Positions 16,616-25,983 are shown, numbered from the stretch's first letter. The stretch is DNA of 64,000 nt from Bradyrhizobium sp. CCGUVB4N (GCF_024199945.1 NZ_JANADP010000001.1:744001-808000), one strand, 5' to 3'. Notes: generated by a model not told the origin, from the letters alone. Program-made: numbers and translations.

Positions 16616-18349
16616 TCAGCCGAGCCGCAGGCGGCGCTCGTCGAAGGCGTAGAGCGGTCGCCAGACCAGACGATTGAACAGCGTCACCAGGATGCACATC
16701 GTGGCGATTCCGAGAACGACACGCGGGAAGTCACCCGCTTCGGTCGCAGCCGCGATATAGGCACCGAGCCCGGTGGCGTTCAGATGGGTGTCGCCCCAGC
16801 TGGCGACCTCGGCGACGATCGAGGCGTTCCAGGACCCGCCGGACGCCGTGATCGCACCGGTGACGTAATAAGGGAAGATGCCCGACAGGATCACCTTGAA
16901 CCACCACCGCCATCCGCCGAGATGAAGGCTGCTCGCCGCTTCGCGCAGATCACTCGGAAAGGCGCTGGCCCCGGCGATGACGTTGAACAGGATGTACCAT
17001 TGCGTGCCGAGGATCATCAGCGGGCTGAGCCAGATATTTGGGTCGAGCTTGAAGCTGACGATGGCGACGACGAAGACCGGAAAGGCGAGATTGGCTGGAA
17101 ACGCCGCGAGAAACTGAGCCAGCGGTTGGATGCGTTCGGCCAGTTTTGGACGCAAGCCGATCCAGACACCGATCGGCACCCAGATCAGGGTCGCAAGGCT
17201 GATCAGGACGATGACGCGCAGGAAGGTGACCAGCCCGTCGCGGATCGCAACGAGCACGTCGCTCAGGCCGAGGCTGGCGGAGAGATAGCGGTAGGTCAGC
17301 CACGCGGCGTAGGCCGTGCCTGCGAGGACGACAGCAAGCCAGAGGCCGTCGATCAGCCGCGACGGCGCGTCTCTGCTCTTTGTCGGCGCCCCCAGCTTGG
17401 GGAGCGGAATGCGCAAATTCGAGACCGCGCGATTGATGCTGGAGAAGGGCAGCGTCACGGCCCGCAGGGCGCGGGTCCGGCGAAACAGGTCGAGCATCCA
17501 GGAGGTGGGTGACTCACCGGACGCCGTCTGTTCGAAGCGGAACTTGTCGGCCCAGGCAATGATGGGCCGGAACAGCAATTGGTCATAGGCGATGATGACG
17601 AGCAGCATCGCCAGGATGGCGTAGAAGGTCGCCGGCAGATCGCGCTGCTGGATCGCCAGCGCGACGTAGGATCCGACGCCCGGCAGCGTTACGGTGGTGT
17701 TGCCGACGGTGATCGCTTCCGACGCGACCACGAAAAACCAGCCGCCCGACATCGACATCATCGCGTTCCAGATCAGTCCCGGCATTGCGAAGGGCACGTC
17801 GAGGCGCCAGAATCGCTGCCACCCGGACAGATGAAAGCTCTGCGTTGCCTCTTCCAGGTCCTTCGGCACGTTGCGCATCGACTGGTACATGCTGAACGTC
17901 ATGTTCCAGGCCTGGCTCGTGAAAATCGCAAACACCGAAGCCAGTTCGGCACCGAGCACCTGGCTTGGAAACAGATTCATGAAGAAGACGACCGTGAAGG
18001 TCAGGAAGCCCAGGATCGGCACGGACTGGAGGATGTCCAGGACCGGGATCATGACCATCTCCGCACGTCGGCTCTTGGCGGCGATCGCAGCGTAGACGAA
18101 GGTGAAGATCGTCGAGCAAACGATCGCAAGCAGCATTCGCAGGACTGTGCGCAGCGCATAGAGCGGCAGGTTGACCGGATCGAGCGAGACCGGTGAGCGC
18201 TCCAGCTCCGACAATGGCGCGACGGTCTGCTCGCCGCCATAGACGATCAGCACCATGGCGCCGATCACGAGGATCAGCGCGACGACATCCCAGACATTGG
18301 GGCGCAGCGCCCGGCCGATCGCGACCGTGCGAATATCTCTCGGCTTCAT
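16616..18349 (-). CDS. Double-length NitT/TauT-type ABC permease
   Basis: A 577-residue inner-membrane protein with two consecutive BPD permease domains in one chain, each with about six helices. The first has its coupling loop near EEATQSFHLSGWQRFWRLDV and the second near REAASSLHLGGWRWWFKVIL. The two coupling loops are clearly related, showing an internal duplication. One chain could thus form a complete transmembrane pore with two ATPase subunits. AAGGCAGG lies just before the ATG. It is 56 bp from the upstream porin gene and 13 bp from the ATPase gene. Confidence 0.9.
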   Translation of the reverse strand: MKPRDIRTVAIGRALRPNVWDVVALILVIGAMVLIVYGGEQTVAPLSELERSPVSLDPVNLPLYALRTVLRMLLAIVCSTIFTFVYAAIAAKSRRAEMVMIPVLDILQSVPILGFLTFTVVFFMNLFPSQVLGAELASVFAIFTSQAWNMTFSMYQSMRNVPKDLEEATQSFHLSGWQRFWRLDVPFAMPGLIWNAMMSMSGGWFFVVASEAITVGNTTVTLPGVGSYVALAIQQRDLPATFYAILAMLLVIIAYDQLLFRPIIAWADKFRFEQTASGESPTSWMLDLFRRTRALRAVTLPFSSINRAVSNLRIPLPKLGAPTKSRDAPSRLIDGLWLAVVLAGTAYAAWLTYRYLSASLGLSDVLVAIRDGLVTFLRVIVLISLATLIWVPIGVWIGLRPKLAERIQPLAQFLAAFPANLAFPVFVVAIVSFKLDPNIWLSPLMILGTQWYILFNVIAGASAFPSDLREAASSLHLGGWRWWFKVILSGIFPYYVTGAITASGGSWNASIVAEVASWGDTHLNATGLGAYIAAATEAGDFPRVVLGIATMCILVTLFNRLVWRPLYAFDERRLRLG

Positions 18350-18405
18350 GGGCCTGCCTTTTGGGCAAGAATCCCAGACTAGAATGCTAGACGAGAATCC
18401 TGGGG

Positions 18406-20412
18406 CTAGAACTCGGCGTGCAGACGGCCCGAGAAGATCGAGACCGGCCCACGGTCGGCGTTATAGGCCGGGTTTGTGATCAATTGATAGTCCGCGGTCA
18501 TCGTCACGCCCTTGATCACCGAATAGGCGTAGTAGGCCTCGAGGATGCGTTCGTTGCGGTAGTTGAGCTGGCCGTCGCCGATCAGCAGGCCGGTGCCGCC
18601 GGCGGCAAGGAAAGCGCGATGTGCGTCAGACAGGCCGTTGATGGCGCCACCGATGCCGATTGTGTCATCCGGACGTCCCCAACGGCTGCCCTTGATCGAG
18701 AGGCCGCCTGAGACGCTGCGGTCGATGTCGGTGAAGGAGAGAATCTGGTTCTGGCCGTCGTTCCAGCTTGCCCGCGCGAACAGTCCGACGTCGTTGACGA
18801 TCTGCTGCTCGAGATTGACGTAGAAGCCGTACTTCGAACGGGTGCGCTGGTTCGCGGTCGTGATGTCGTTGATGTCGAGTGCGGGGTTGGCGGCGGCCTG
18901 TGCGACGACATCGTTGTAGTTCGCGGTGTTGCCGCTGTTGGCGAAGACGCCGACGCGCAGTTTGCCGGGCTGCTCGAGGAGCGTGTGACGCTCCTCGAAC
19001 TCGACCACGCTGCCGCCGGTCTTGAAGGTCAGCACGTCGCTGTTCGGCGCGGACGGCACCTGGAACAGGCCGGCGCGGATCGCCCAGTCCTTGCGGTTGA
19101 GCTCGACCACGGCGCCGCGGGTATAGCCGGGCAGATCGGCCGGGAAGTCGTAGGCGCCCGACGACCACATCGCCCAGTTCATGAAATCGGCGCGCGGGTC
19201 CTTTGCATAGGAGTTGCCGTCGAAGAAATCGCCGACGGCGAAACGGCCGACAATCAGCGTGACGCGGTCGATATCGCGCTTGCCCGCGAGCTGGTTCGGC
19301 GCGTCCTCGACCGCTTCCTGCTCGCCGCCGAGTCCGAACGTCTGCTTGAAGAAGTAGCGCTGCGCGCGGATTTTTGGGAACGGCGCGCCGGCCTTCTGGG
19401 CTTCGCCGTTGGAGAAGCCGGCGAGGCCGAGCGTGCCGTTGAGGCCGAAGCCCTGCGCGAGTTCGGGATTGAAATAGAATTCGCCGCCGTCCCAGAGCCG
19501 CGCGCCCAGAAACGCCGTCGTCGTCCATGTCGCCTGGAACTGGCCGCCGCCGGGCAGGCTCTGCGGGCTCGCATAGGGCGAATGGATCGGGCCATAGCCT
19601 TGCGGCAGCACGGTGGTCTGGGCGTGGACGTTCCAGTCGTCGGATTCAGGCAGCTTGGTCTTGCCGCCGACCACCGGCATCCACGGCGTGTCGCCGAACT
19701 GGTAGTTCAGGCCGAGCTTGAACAGATGAATGCGCGGATCGATGTTGACGCTGCCGAGGCCAAAGCCGCTGAGATCGTAGGTCTTGCGGGAGAGGTCGAC
19801 ATATTCGTATTCGGCCTTCGCGGTCCAATTGCCGCTGACCGCGTATTCGAGACCGAGGCCCGCAGTCCATCCGGCCTGGTAGTGGCCGACCGGGAAGAGC
19901 GGCGAGACACCATCGGCATCGTTGACGTTGATATGCGTGTGTCCCCACGCGACGCCGCCGGTGACGTAAGGCATGAACCGGTCGAAGGCATAGCCGACGC
20001 GGCCGCGCACCGTGCCGATGTAGTCGATCGTGGTGTTGAAGGGCACCGGCGAACGCGCGAGTGCCGGGCCGTCGGTCGGACCCGTGAACGTTGCGTCGGC
20101 TTCGATGCCGAGCACGACGCGATTTGCGAGTTGTCGGTTGTAGCCAAGTTGATAGCCGCCACTGAGCCCGGTTGCGCTGTGGGGCAGGACGACGCCTTGC
20201 TCGGGCAACGGATTGGTGCCGGGTCCGAAGCCCGCGTCGCCGTAGCCGAAATGGCCGCCGACATAGAAGCCGGTCCACTCGTAGACGGTTTTCGCGGCGC
20301 GCGCCTTCAGCGGCAGGTCGGCGGCGAAGCCGGCACCCGGCAGCACGAGCACGCCCGAGGCAAGCGCCGTGGCTGCCCGCAGATACCTGTAACGGTGACC
20401 TCTCAACGTCAA
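18406..20412 (-). CDS. Outer-membrane fusion protein: Omp25-like barrel plus OprB-type carbohydrate porin
   Basis: About 668 residues from the TTG at 20412: signal peptide (LRAATALASGVLVLPGAGFA-A), then about 200 residues of a small outer-membrane barrel (WTGFYVGGHFGYG, VTGGVAWGHTHIN, AKAEYEYVDL, FKLGLNYQFG), then about 400 residues of an OprB-type porin (GARLWDGGEFYFNPE, DRVTLIVGRFAVGDFFD, AYYAYSV, ADYQLITNPAYNADRGP) ending in phenylalanine as barrels do. The frame stays open to 20604, but that extension is not signal-like and lacks an SD. It leads an operon with an ABC permease and ATPase, so it is probably the outer-membrane entry route for that substrate. Confidence 0.85.
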   Translation of the reverse strand: MTLRGHRYRYLRAATALASGVLVLPGAGFAADLPLKARAAKTVYEWTGFYVGGHFGYGDAGFGPGTNPLPEQGVVLPHSATGLSGGYQLGYNRQLANRVVLGIEADATFTGPTDGPALARSPVPFNTTIDYIGTVRGRVGYAFDRFMPYVTGGVAWGHTHINVNDADGVSPLFPVGHYQAGWTAGLGLEYAVSGNWTAKAEYEYVDLSRKTYDLSGFGLGSVNIDPRIHLFKLGLNYQFGDTPWMPVVGGKTKLPESDDWNVHAQTTVLPQGYGPIHSPYASPQSLPGGGQFQATWTTTAFLGARLWDGGEFYFNPELAQGFGLNGTLGLAGFSNGEAQKAGAPFPKIRAQRYFFKQTFGLGGEQEAVEDAPNQLAGKRDIDRVTLIVGRFAVGDFFDGNSYAKDPRADFMNWAMWSSGAYDFPADLPGYTRGAVVELNRKDWAIRAGLFQVPSAPNSDVLTFKTGGSVVEFEERHTLLEQPGKLRVGVFANSGNTANYNDVVAQAAANPALDINDITTANQRTRSKYGFYVNLEQQIVNDVGLFARASWNDGQNQILSFTDIDRSVSGGLSIKGSRWGRPDDTIGIGGAINGLSDAHRAFLAAGGTGLLIGDGQLNYRNERILEAYYAYSVIKGVTMTADYQLITNPAYNADRGPVSIFSGRLHAEF

Positions 20413-20790
20413 AACTACGCCCCCAGACGCGACTGTGCCCAACCGCTCCCGACATCCCTGCCGATTCGCGGTGCTCCTGTCATCAGGGGCTTGGCTGTTC
20501 GCGCGATCGGACGAGACGAGCTCGTTTCGACGCGTTTCACCCCAAGATCTTGCCAAGTCCCTGCGCTTGTTGCGAACCTTATTGCTAATAATTCGCAATA
20601 GCAACTAGTCAGGAATGTCGCAGGCGATGGTTCGCACCGTTATGTGACGGGACTGCAACAACTTCCCGGTGCGGAAAAAGGATGACCCCGCCCGGGGGGA
20701 CAGCCGGGCGGGGTCGGGGCACGACACGGGGTGGATGAGGCGCCCGTGTCGGACGCAGGATCCACGTAAGATCGGCCTCAGAGCCTCAAA
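20413..20790. other. 378-bp gene-free region with one terminator
   Basis: It holds the hairpin at 20684-20715 and the promoter region of the porin operon. An AT-rich stretch at about 20578-20606 (AATTCGCAATAGCAACTAGT area) may hold the porin promoter. No operator or repeat is obvious. Confidence 0.5.
20684..20715 (-). terminator. Strong hairpin terminator of the small secreted protein gene
   Basis: GACCCCGCCCGG (20684-20695) and CCGGGCGGGGTC (20704-20715) form a perfect 12-bp stem with an 8-nt loop. On the minus strand it is followed by ATCCTTTTTCC, giving a T run, about 75 bp after the stop of the 86-residue protein. Confidence 0.85.
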
Positions 20791-21051
20791 TCAGTAGCAA
20801 GTGCGAACGCTGCCGACGTACTGGCCGAAAGCGTTGTAACGGGGGGACCAGCCGCAGCGGTGATAGCCGTAATAGGGGTCGCTGCTGGCGGCGATCGCGG
20901 TGCCGACGACGGCGGCGGTCGCGATGCCCAGGCCGACACCGACGCCCCAGCCGAGCGGCTTGGCCTGAGCGGTCGACGTGGTGGACGCGACGCCAGCGGT
21001 GACGGTGAGAGCGGCGAGAGCGACGGCGGCAATCTTGGTCTTGATCGACAT
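20791..21051 (-). CDS. Small secreted Gly/Tyr-containing protein
   Basis: An 86-residue protein with a signal peptide ending near STTSTAQA, a glycine-rich hydrophobic stretch (GWGVGVGLGIATAAVVGTAIA) that could be a glycine zipper or membrane segment, and a polar tail PYYGYHRCGWSPRYNAFGQ ending in CY with two cysteines. Such proteins are common in Bradyrhizobium genomes and have no assigned role. GGATGGAG 6 nt upstream fixes the ATG at 21051. A strong terminator follows, suggesting a well-expressed single gene. Confidence 0.8.
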   Translation of the reverse strand: MSIKTKIAAVALAALTVTAGVASTTSTAQAKPLGWGVGVGLGIATAAVVGTAIAASSDPYYGYHRCGWSPRYNAFGQYVGSVRTCY

Positions 21052-21190
21052 GTGAAACTCCATCCGGGTTGAGGCGGTCCGTTGTGGTCCGCGTGCCCAA
21101 TTGGACGGAGGCTTGCCGAAACCGGTTCGAAAGCGCCTCGGCCGGCTCGGGAAATCGGCTCTTTCCCGAATGATTTCAGTTGGATGCGAG

Positions 21191-21997
21191 TTAGCCGAGG
21201 GGGCCTCTGGCGAGCCTGTTCACGTCGAAGTTATCGACTTCGGTCAGCAGCTCGCAAAAGGCGCGCGCGCCCTGGTCGATGAGCTGCTCGCCCTTCTCGG
21301 TCACGGCCAGCGTCGCATTGCCGACGGCCCCGCTGGCGTTGAGATCCTGCGCCTGCCAGGCAAAGGGCGCGGGCCGCTGCGTCGAGAGCCAGCGGTATTG
21401 TTTTTCCATCGCGATGCTGCTCGCCGGAAAATCCGCGATCGCATCGGCGCGCACCTGATCGGGATAGCGCGCCAGCATGATCGAGGTCTCGACCGCGCCG
21501 CCATGGATGCCGTGGCGCACTTCATCGGCCGGGAACAGTTTTTCGGCGCCCGACAGGCGCGACCACGATGTCGTCACCGCGAACATTTTTTGATGCGCGC
21601 GAAGATCCTGCGCCACCAGCATCATCGCCGCGCTGTTGCCGCCATGGCTGGTGATGATGACGAGCTTGTTCACGCCGCGTCGTGCGATGTCCTCGCCGAT
21701 CGCGGTCCATCGCTTCAACGCCGTTTCGGTCGGCAGCGTCTGCGTGCCGGGATAGTCGATATGCTCGGTGGAAATCCCGATCCGTTCAACGGGCAGGAAT
21801 GTGACCGGCATCGTCTCAGGCAAAAGCTCCCGCACGCGGGCAAGATAGGCGTCCGCGATCAGCACATCGGTCTCGAGCGGCAGATGCGGGCCGTGCTGCT
21901 CGGTCGCCGCCAGTGGCAGCACCGCGATCCAGCGCGCAACATCCGCAGGAGCGGCATCGGCCCAGCGGATCGCGGTCCAGTCGCGGGAAGGCGTCAT
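21191..21997 (-). CDS. Creatininase-family amidohydrolase
   Basis: A 268-residue enzyme. Metal-binding motifs are visible: the Glu and His of ATEQHGPHLPLETD (about 31-45), TSHGGN and GIHGGAVETS. The family hydrolyses cyclic or linear amide bonds (creatinine, formamides) and includes MftE peptidases, so the substrate is open. It is divergent from an NMT1/THI5-type ABC operon, across a 140-bp gap. That pairing suggests uptake and breakdown of one N-containing compound. I chose the ATG at 21997; a GTG at 22024 is possible. Confidence 0.88.
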   Translation of the reverse strand: MTPSRDWTAIRWADAAPADVARWIAVLPLAATEQHGPHLPLETDVLIADAYLARVRELLPETMPVTFLPVERIGISTEHIDYPGTQTLPTETALKRWTAIGEDIARRGVNKLVIITSHGGNSAAMMLVAQDLRAHQKMFAVTTSWSRLSGAEKLFPADEVRHGIHGGAVETSIMLARYPDQVRADAIADFPASSIAMEKQYRWLSTQRPAPFAWQAQDLNASGAVGNATLAVTEKGEQLIDQGARAFCELLTEVDNFDVNRLARGPLG

Positions 21998-22137
21998 CAA
22001 GGTTTCTTTGCCCGAATTTGTCACGTAGTTTGGTGTTATGGAGGGGACGCGGGCCTGGCCGGCTCGCGTCCCCGAATGTCTTGCGGTTTTATCGCGTTGT
22101 TTTCACATCGGCCAGACACGATCGACGGAGTGCATTG

Positions 22138-23160
22138 ATGAGCCCTTCCCATCTGCGGCAAGCGTTAACGGCAGGCTTGCTGGCCACGGTCGTGTCGATC
22201 CTGCCGGCGCGTAGCGAGACCCTGGACAAGGTCACCTTCGGCACCAACTGGGTCGCCGAGGCCGAGCATGGCGGCTTCTTCCAGGCGGTCGCCGACGGCA
22301 CCTACAAGAAATACGGCCTCGACGTCACCATCGTTCCCGGCGGTCCGAACGAGAACAACCGGATGCTGCTGATCGCCGGCAAGATCGATTTCTTCATGGC
22401 CGCGAACACGCTGATGTCGTTCGATGCGGTCGCCAACAACGTTCCCGTGGTCACCATCGCCGCGGTCTTCCAGAAAGACCCGCAGGTGATGCTGACGCAG
22501 CCGGATGCGAAGGTCACCAAGATCGAGGAGCTCAAGCCGCTGACGCTGTTCGTCTCCAAGGAGGGCATGACCAGCTACTTCCAGTGGCTGAAGTCCGAAT
22601 ACGGCTTCAGCGAGAAGAACGTCCGTCCCTATAATTTCAATCCGCAACCCTTCATCGCGAACCCCAAGAGCGCGATGCAGGGCTACGTCACCTCCGAGCC
22701 CTTCGCAGTCGAGAAGGCTGCGGGCTTCAAGCCCAACGTCATCCTGCTCGCCGATGCCGGATTCAACACCTATTCGACCCTGATCGAGACCCGCCGCGAC
22801 CTGGTCGAGAAGAAGGCGGACCTGGTGCAGCGTTTCGTCGATGCCTCGATGATCGGCTGGTACAACTACATCTACCGCGACAATTCCGCCGGCAATGCCA
22901 TGATCAAGCAGCTCAATCCGGAGATGACCGACGAGCTGCTCGCTTATTCCGTCGCCAAGATGAAGGAATACGGCATCGTCGATTCCGGCGATTCCTTGAA
23001 GAACGGCATCGGCGCCATGAGCGACGATCGCTACACCTCCTTCTTCAACAAGATGGTGAAGGCCGGCGTCGTGAAGGGCGATCTCGACTTCCGCAAGTCC
23101 TACACGCTGCGCTTCGTCAACAAGGGCGTCGGTGTCGAGCTGCGCCCCGCCAAGCCGTAA
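22138..23160 (+). CDS. NMT1/THI5-type ABC transporter substrate-binding protein
   Basis: A 340-residue periplasmic protein. A signal peptide (QALTAGLLATVVSILPARS) leads into KVTFGTNWVAEAEHGGFFQAVADGTYKKYGLDVTI split by the usual first strand and helix, then VPGGPNENNRMLLIAGKIDF, which is the family's ligand loop. Members bind thiamine precursors, pyrimidines, riboflavin, sulfonates or urea-like compounds. GGAG lies 7 nt before the ATG at 22138. It begins an operon with ATPase, permease, a dehydrogenase and an Inh protein. Confidence 0.9.
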   Translation: MSPSHLRQALTAGLLATVVSILPARSETLDKVTFGTNWVAEAEHGGFFQAVADGTYKKYGLDVTIVPGGPNENNRMLLIAGKIDFFMAANTLMSFDAVANNVPVVTIAAVFQKDPQVMLTQPDAKVTKIEELKPLTLFVSKEGMTSYFQWLKSEYGFSEKNVRPYNFNPQPFIANPKSAMQGYVTSEPFAVEKAAGFKPNVILLADAGFNTYSTLIETRRDLVEKKADLVQRFVDASMIGWYNYIYRDNSAGNAMIKQLNPEMTDELLAYSVAKMKEYGIVDSGDSLKNGIGAMSDDRYTSFFNKMVKAGVVKGDLDFRKSYTLRFVNKGVGVELRPAKP

Positions 23161-23198
23161 CGCATGCTGAGATTGGACCAGGGTGCGGCGGCATCGGT

Positions 23199-23328
23199 CA
23201 CCTCTCCCGAAGGGAGAGGTCGCATCGCATCGTCAGATGCGATGCGGGTGAGGGGTTCTGTCCTCTCGTGGGCCGTGATCCCCCTCACCCGGCGCTACGC
23301 GCCGACCTCTCCCCGTTGGGGAGAGGTG
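23199..23328. repeat. Inverted intergenic repeat, third type
   Basis: The arms CACCTCTCCCGAAGGGAGAGG and CCTCTCCCCGTTGGGGAGAGGTG are each hairpins and oppose one another. Between them are TCGCATCG/CGATGCG, GGGTGAGGGG/CCCCTCACCC and GGCGCTACGCGCC stems. It lies inside the ABC operon, between the binding protein and the ATPase, and could lower expression of the downstream genes relative to the binding protein. Confidence 0.82.
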
Positions 23329-23363
23329 GTCGACTCGCCGCGTCTTACAGCATCTTGCGGCCT

Positions 23364-24179
23364 ATGGTAGAGAGCAAAACTTCGCCCATGGTCGAGGCCA
23401 GCCTGACGGCACTTGCCGTCAGCCTGCGCGGCGTGACGAAGACCTATGACAATGGCGTCATGGCGCTGGGTCCGTTCGATCTCGCGGTGCGCAAGGGCGA
23501 GTTCATCTCGCTGCTCGGGCCATCCGGCTGCGGCAAGTCGACGGCGCTGAGGCTGATTGCCGGGCTCAGCGCGGCGTCATCGGGCACGGTGCGGATGTCG
23601 CGTCATGACGGCCCGGCGCAGATCGGCCATGGCATCGGCTTCGTGTTCCAGGAGCCGACCCTGATGCCCTGGGCCAGTGTGCGCGAGAATGTGCGGCTGC
23701 CCTTGAAGCTCGGCGGCGCCCCGAAAGCCGAAGCGCGGGCGCGGGTCGACGAAGCGCTCGCCAGCGTCGGTCTTGCCGATTTCGCCGATGCCTTTCCGCG
23801 CGAATTGTCCGGCGGCATGAAGATGCGGGTGTCGCTGGCGCGCGCGCTCGTCACCGATCCGGATATCCTGCTGATGGATGAGCCGTTCGCGGCGCTCGAT
23901 GAGATCACGCGATTCCGCCTCAACAACGATCTGCTCGCGCTGTGGCGTAGCCTTGGCAAGACCGTCATCTTCGTCACGCATTCGGTGTTCGAATCCGTCT
24001 ATCTGTCGCAGCGCGTCGTGGTCATGACGGCGCGGCCCGGCCGCATCCAGGCCGACATCCGCATCGAGACCGTCGAGCCGCGCGGGGAGGAGTTTCGCAC
24101 CTCGGCGGCTTATTCCGATTATTGCCGGCGCGTGTCGGCCGCGCTGGCGCCGTCCTATTCGGGACAGTCGATGCTATGA
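23364..24179 (+). CDS. NitT/TauT-type ABC transporter ATPase
   Basis: A 271-residue ATPase. Walker A GPSGCGKST, Q-loop VFQEPTLMPW, signature LSGGMKMRVSLARAL, Walker B ILLMDEPFAALD and VTHSVFE are all intact. The ATG at 23364 was chosen because the frame upstream runs into the palindromic repeat; an ATG at 23388 is also possible. The stop overlaps the start of the permease gene (ATGA). It energises the transporter fed by the 22138 binding protein. Confidence 0.92.
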   Translation: MVESKTSPMVEASLTALAVSLRGVTKTYDNGVMALGPFDLAVRKGEFISLLGPSGCGKSTALRLIAGLSAASSGTVRMSRHDGPAQIGHGIGFVFQEPTLMPWASVRENVRLPLKLGGAPKAEARARVDEALASVGLADFADAFPRELSGGMKMRVSLARALVTDPDILLMDEPFAALDEITRFRLNNDLLALWRSLGKTVIFVTHSVFESVYLSQRVVVMTARPGRIQADIRIETVEPRGEEFRTSAAYSDYCRRVSAALAPSYSGQSML

Positions 24180-24994
24180 ACGCGCAAGCCCCCGTCACTG
24201 CAAAGCCGTCCGGCGCGCAAAGCGCGGTGCGCTTCCTGCTGCCCGTCATCGTGTTCGCGGCCGGCCTTGCCGCCTGGGAGCTCGTCGTCCGCCTCCGGGA
24301 GATCCCGCCTTACGTGCTGCCGGCGCCCTCGGTGATTTTCCTGACGCTGATCAAGGACTGGGCGGTGCTGTCACAATCGCTCGCGACCACGCTGCTGACG
24401 ACGCTGGAGGGGTTTGTCGCGGCCAGCATCGGCGGCATCGCGCTGGCACTGCTGTTCAACCAGTCGAAATGGATGGAATATTCGCTGTTCCCCTATGCCG
24501 TCGTGCTCCAGGTGACGCCGGTGATCGCGATCGCGCCGCTCTTGCTGATCTATCTGGAACAGCAGACCGCGGTCGTCGTCTGTGCCTTTATCGTCGCCTT
24601 TTTTCCGGTGCTGTCGAACACCACGCTCGGGCTGAATTCGGTCGACCGCAACCTTGCCGGCCTGTTCCAGCTCTATGGCGCATCAAAGCCGCAAACCCTG
24701 CGCTTCCTGAAACTGCCTGCAGCGCTGCCCTATATTTTGGGCGGCCTGCGCATTGCCGGCGGCCTGTCGCTGATCGGCGCGGTCGTGGCCGAGATCGCGG
24801 CCGGAACGGCGGGCGCCGGCTCGGGCCTCGCCTACAGAATCGCCGAATCCGGCTATCGATTGAACATACCCCGCATGTTCGCAGCGCTGCTTCTGCTGTC
24901 GCTTGCCGGGATTGTCATCTATGGGGTGCTGGCGCTAATTTCCCACCTCGTTTTACGGCGCTGGCATGAGAGCGCGCTTGGAAAGGAAAACTGA
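24176..24994 (+). CDS. NitT/TauT-type ABC transporter permease
   Basis: A 272-residue inner-membrane protein with six helices and the BPD coupling loop (FQLYGASKPQTLRFLKLPAA). It shares ATGA with the ATPase stop and TGATG with the next gene, so translation is coupled on both sides. It is the single-length partner expected for a homodimeric permease, in contrast to the double-length permease at 16616. Confidence 0.92.
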   Translation: MNAQAPVTAKPSGAQSAVRFLLPVIVFAAGLAAWELVVRLREIPPYVLPAPSVIFLTLIKDWAVLSQSLATTLLTTLEGFVAASIGGIALALLFNQSKWMEYSLFPYAVVLQVTPVIAIAPLLLIYLEQQTAVVVCAFIVAFFPVLSNTTLGLNSVDRNLAGLFQLYGASKPQTLRFLKLPAALPYILGGLRIAGGLSLIGAVVAEIAAGTAGAGSGLAYRIAESGYRLNIPRMFAALLLLSLAGIVIYGVLALISHLVLRRWHESALGKEN

Positions 24995-25983
24995 TGTCTA
25001 CCGGTTCGATTTCGTCCGACAAGATCGACCTTCTGATTTATGGGCCGGTGCGGCCGATCCTCGAGAACGGGTTTTCCGATCATTTCGTCGTGCACAAGGC
25101 CGAGACGCGCGGCGACCTCGAGCGGCTGACGCCGGCGGTCCGCGACAAGATCCGCGGCGTCGCGGTGACCTATCACACCGTCCGCGCCGACAAGGATTCG
25201 CTGTCGCAATTGCCCAAGATCGAGATGGTGGCGAGCTTCGGCGTCGGTTACGACCACATCGACGCCAAATACGCGGCCGAGCACAACATCATCGTTACCA
25301 ACACGCCCGACGTGCTGACCGAGGAGGTCGCCGACGTCGCGATGGGCCTCCTGATCTCCACCGTGCGCGAATTCATCAAGGCCGACCGCTACGTTCGCTC
25401 CGGCCTCTGGCAGACCCAGAACTATCCGCTCAGCGTCGGCTCGCTGCGTGACCGCAAGGTCGGCATCGTCGGCATGGGCCGCATCGGCCAGGCCATCGCG
25501 CGCCGGCTCGATGCGTCGCTGGTGCCGGTGGTCTATCACTCGCGCAATCCGTCCAAGGACGTGTCCTACAAGCACTATCCCGACCTGATCGAGATGGCGA
25601 AGGCGGTGGACACGCTGATGGTGATCGTGCCGGGCGGCGCCTCGACCAACAAGATGATCAATGCCGAGGTGCTCAAGGCGCTCGGCCCGCGCGGCGTGTT
25701 GGTCAACGTTGCGCGCGGCTCCGTGGTCGACGAACAGGCGCTGGTCCAGGCGCTGAAATCCGGCACCATCCTCGCCGCCGGTCTCGACGTGTTCGCGGCC
25801 GAGCCCAATGTGCCGGACGAGCTCAAGACCATGCAGAACGTGGTGCTGTTGCCGCATATCGGCTCGGCCTCCGTGGTGACGCGCAACGCCATGGACCAGC
25901 TCGTTGTCGACAACCTCAAATCCTGGTTCTCCGGCAAGGCGCCGCTGACGCCGGTCGCCGAAACGCCGTTCAAGGGGCGCTGA
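24994..25983 (+). CDS. D-isomer-specific 2-hydroxyacid dehydrogenase
   Basis: A 329-residue NAD(P)-dependent enzyme. The cofactor motif GIVGMGRIGQAIARR is at about residues 155-169. The catalytic Arg is in NVARGSVVDE, the Glu in the segment before LKTM, and the His in LLPHIGSAS, so the triad is complete. The family reduces glyoxylate, hydroxypyruvate or other 2-oxoacids. It overlaps the ABC permease by one base and so is probably part of the same pathway, perhaps reducing an oxoacid made from the imported compound. Confidence 0.9.
   Translation: MSTGSISSDKIDLLIYGPVRPILENGFSDHFVVHKAETRGDLERLTPAVRDKIRGVAVTYHTVRADKDSLSQLPKIEMVASFGVGYDHIDAKYAAEHNIIVTNTPDVLTEEVADVAMGLLISTVREFIKADRYVRSGLWQTQNYPLSVGSLRDRKVGIVGMGRIGQAIARRLDASLVPVVYHSRNPSKDVSYKHYPDLIEMAKAVDTLMVIVPGGASTNKMINAEVLKALGPRGVLVNVARGSVVDEQALVQALKSGTILAAGLDVFAAEPNVPDELKTMQNVVLLPHIGSASVVTRNAMDQLVVDNLKSWFSGKAPLTPVAETPFKGR

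Noticed and set aside
18985..20601. 538-codon plus-strand frame opposite the porin
   Set aside because: It is complementary to a protein with a clear signal peptide and barrel sequence; no SD or domain.
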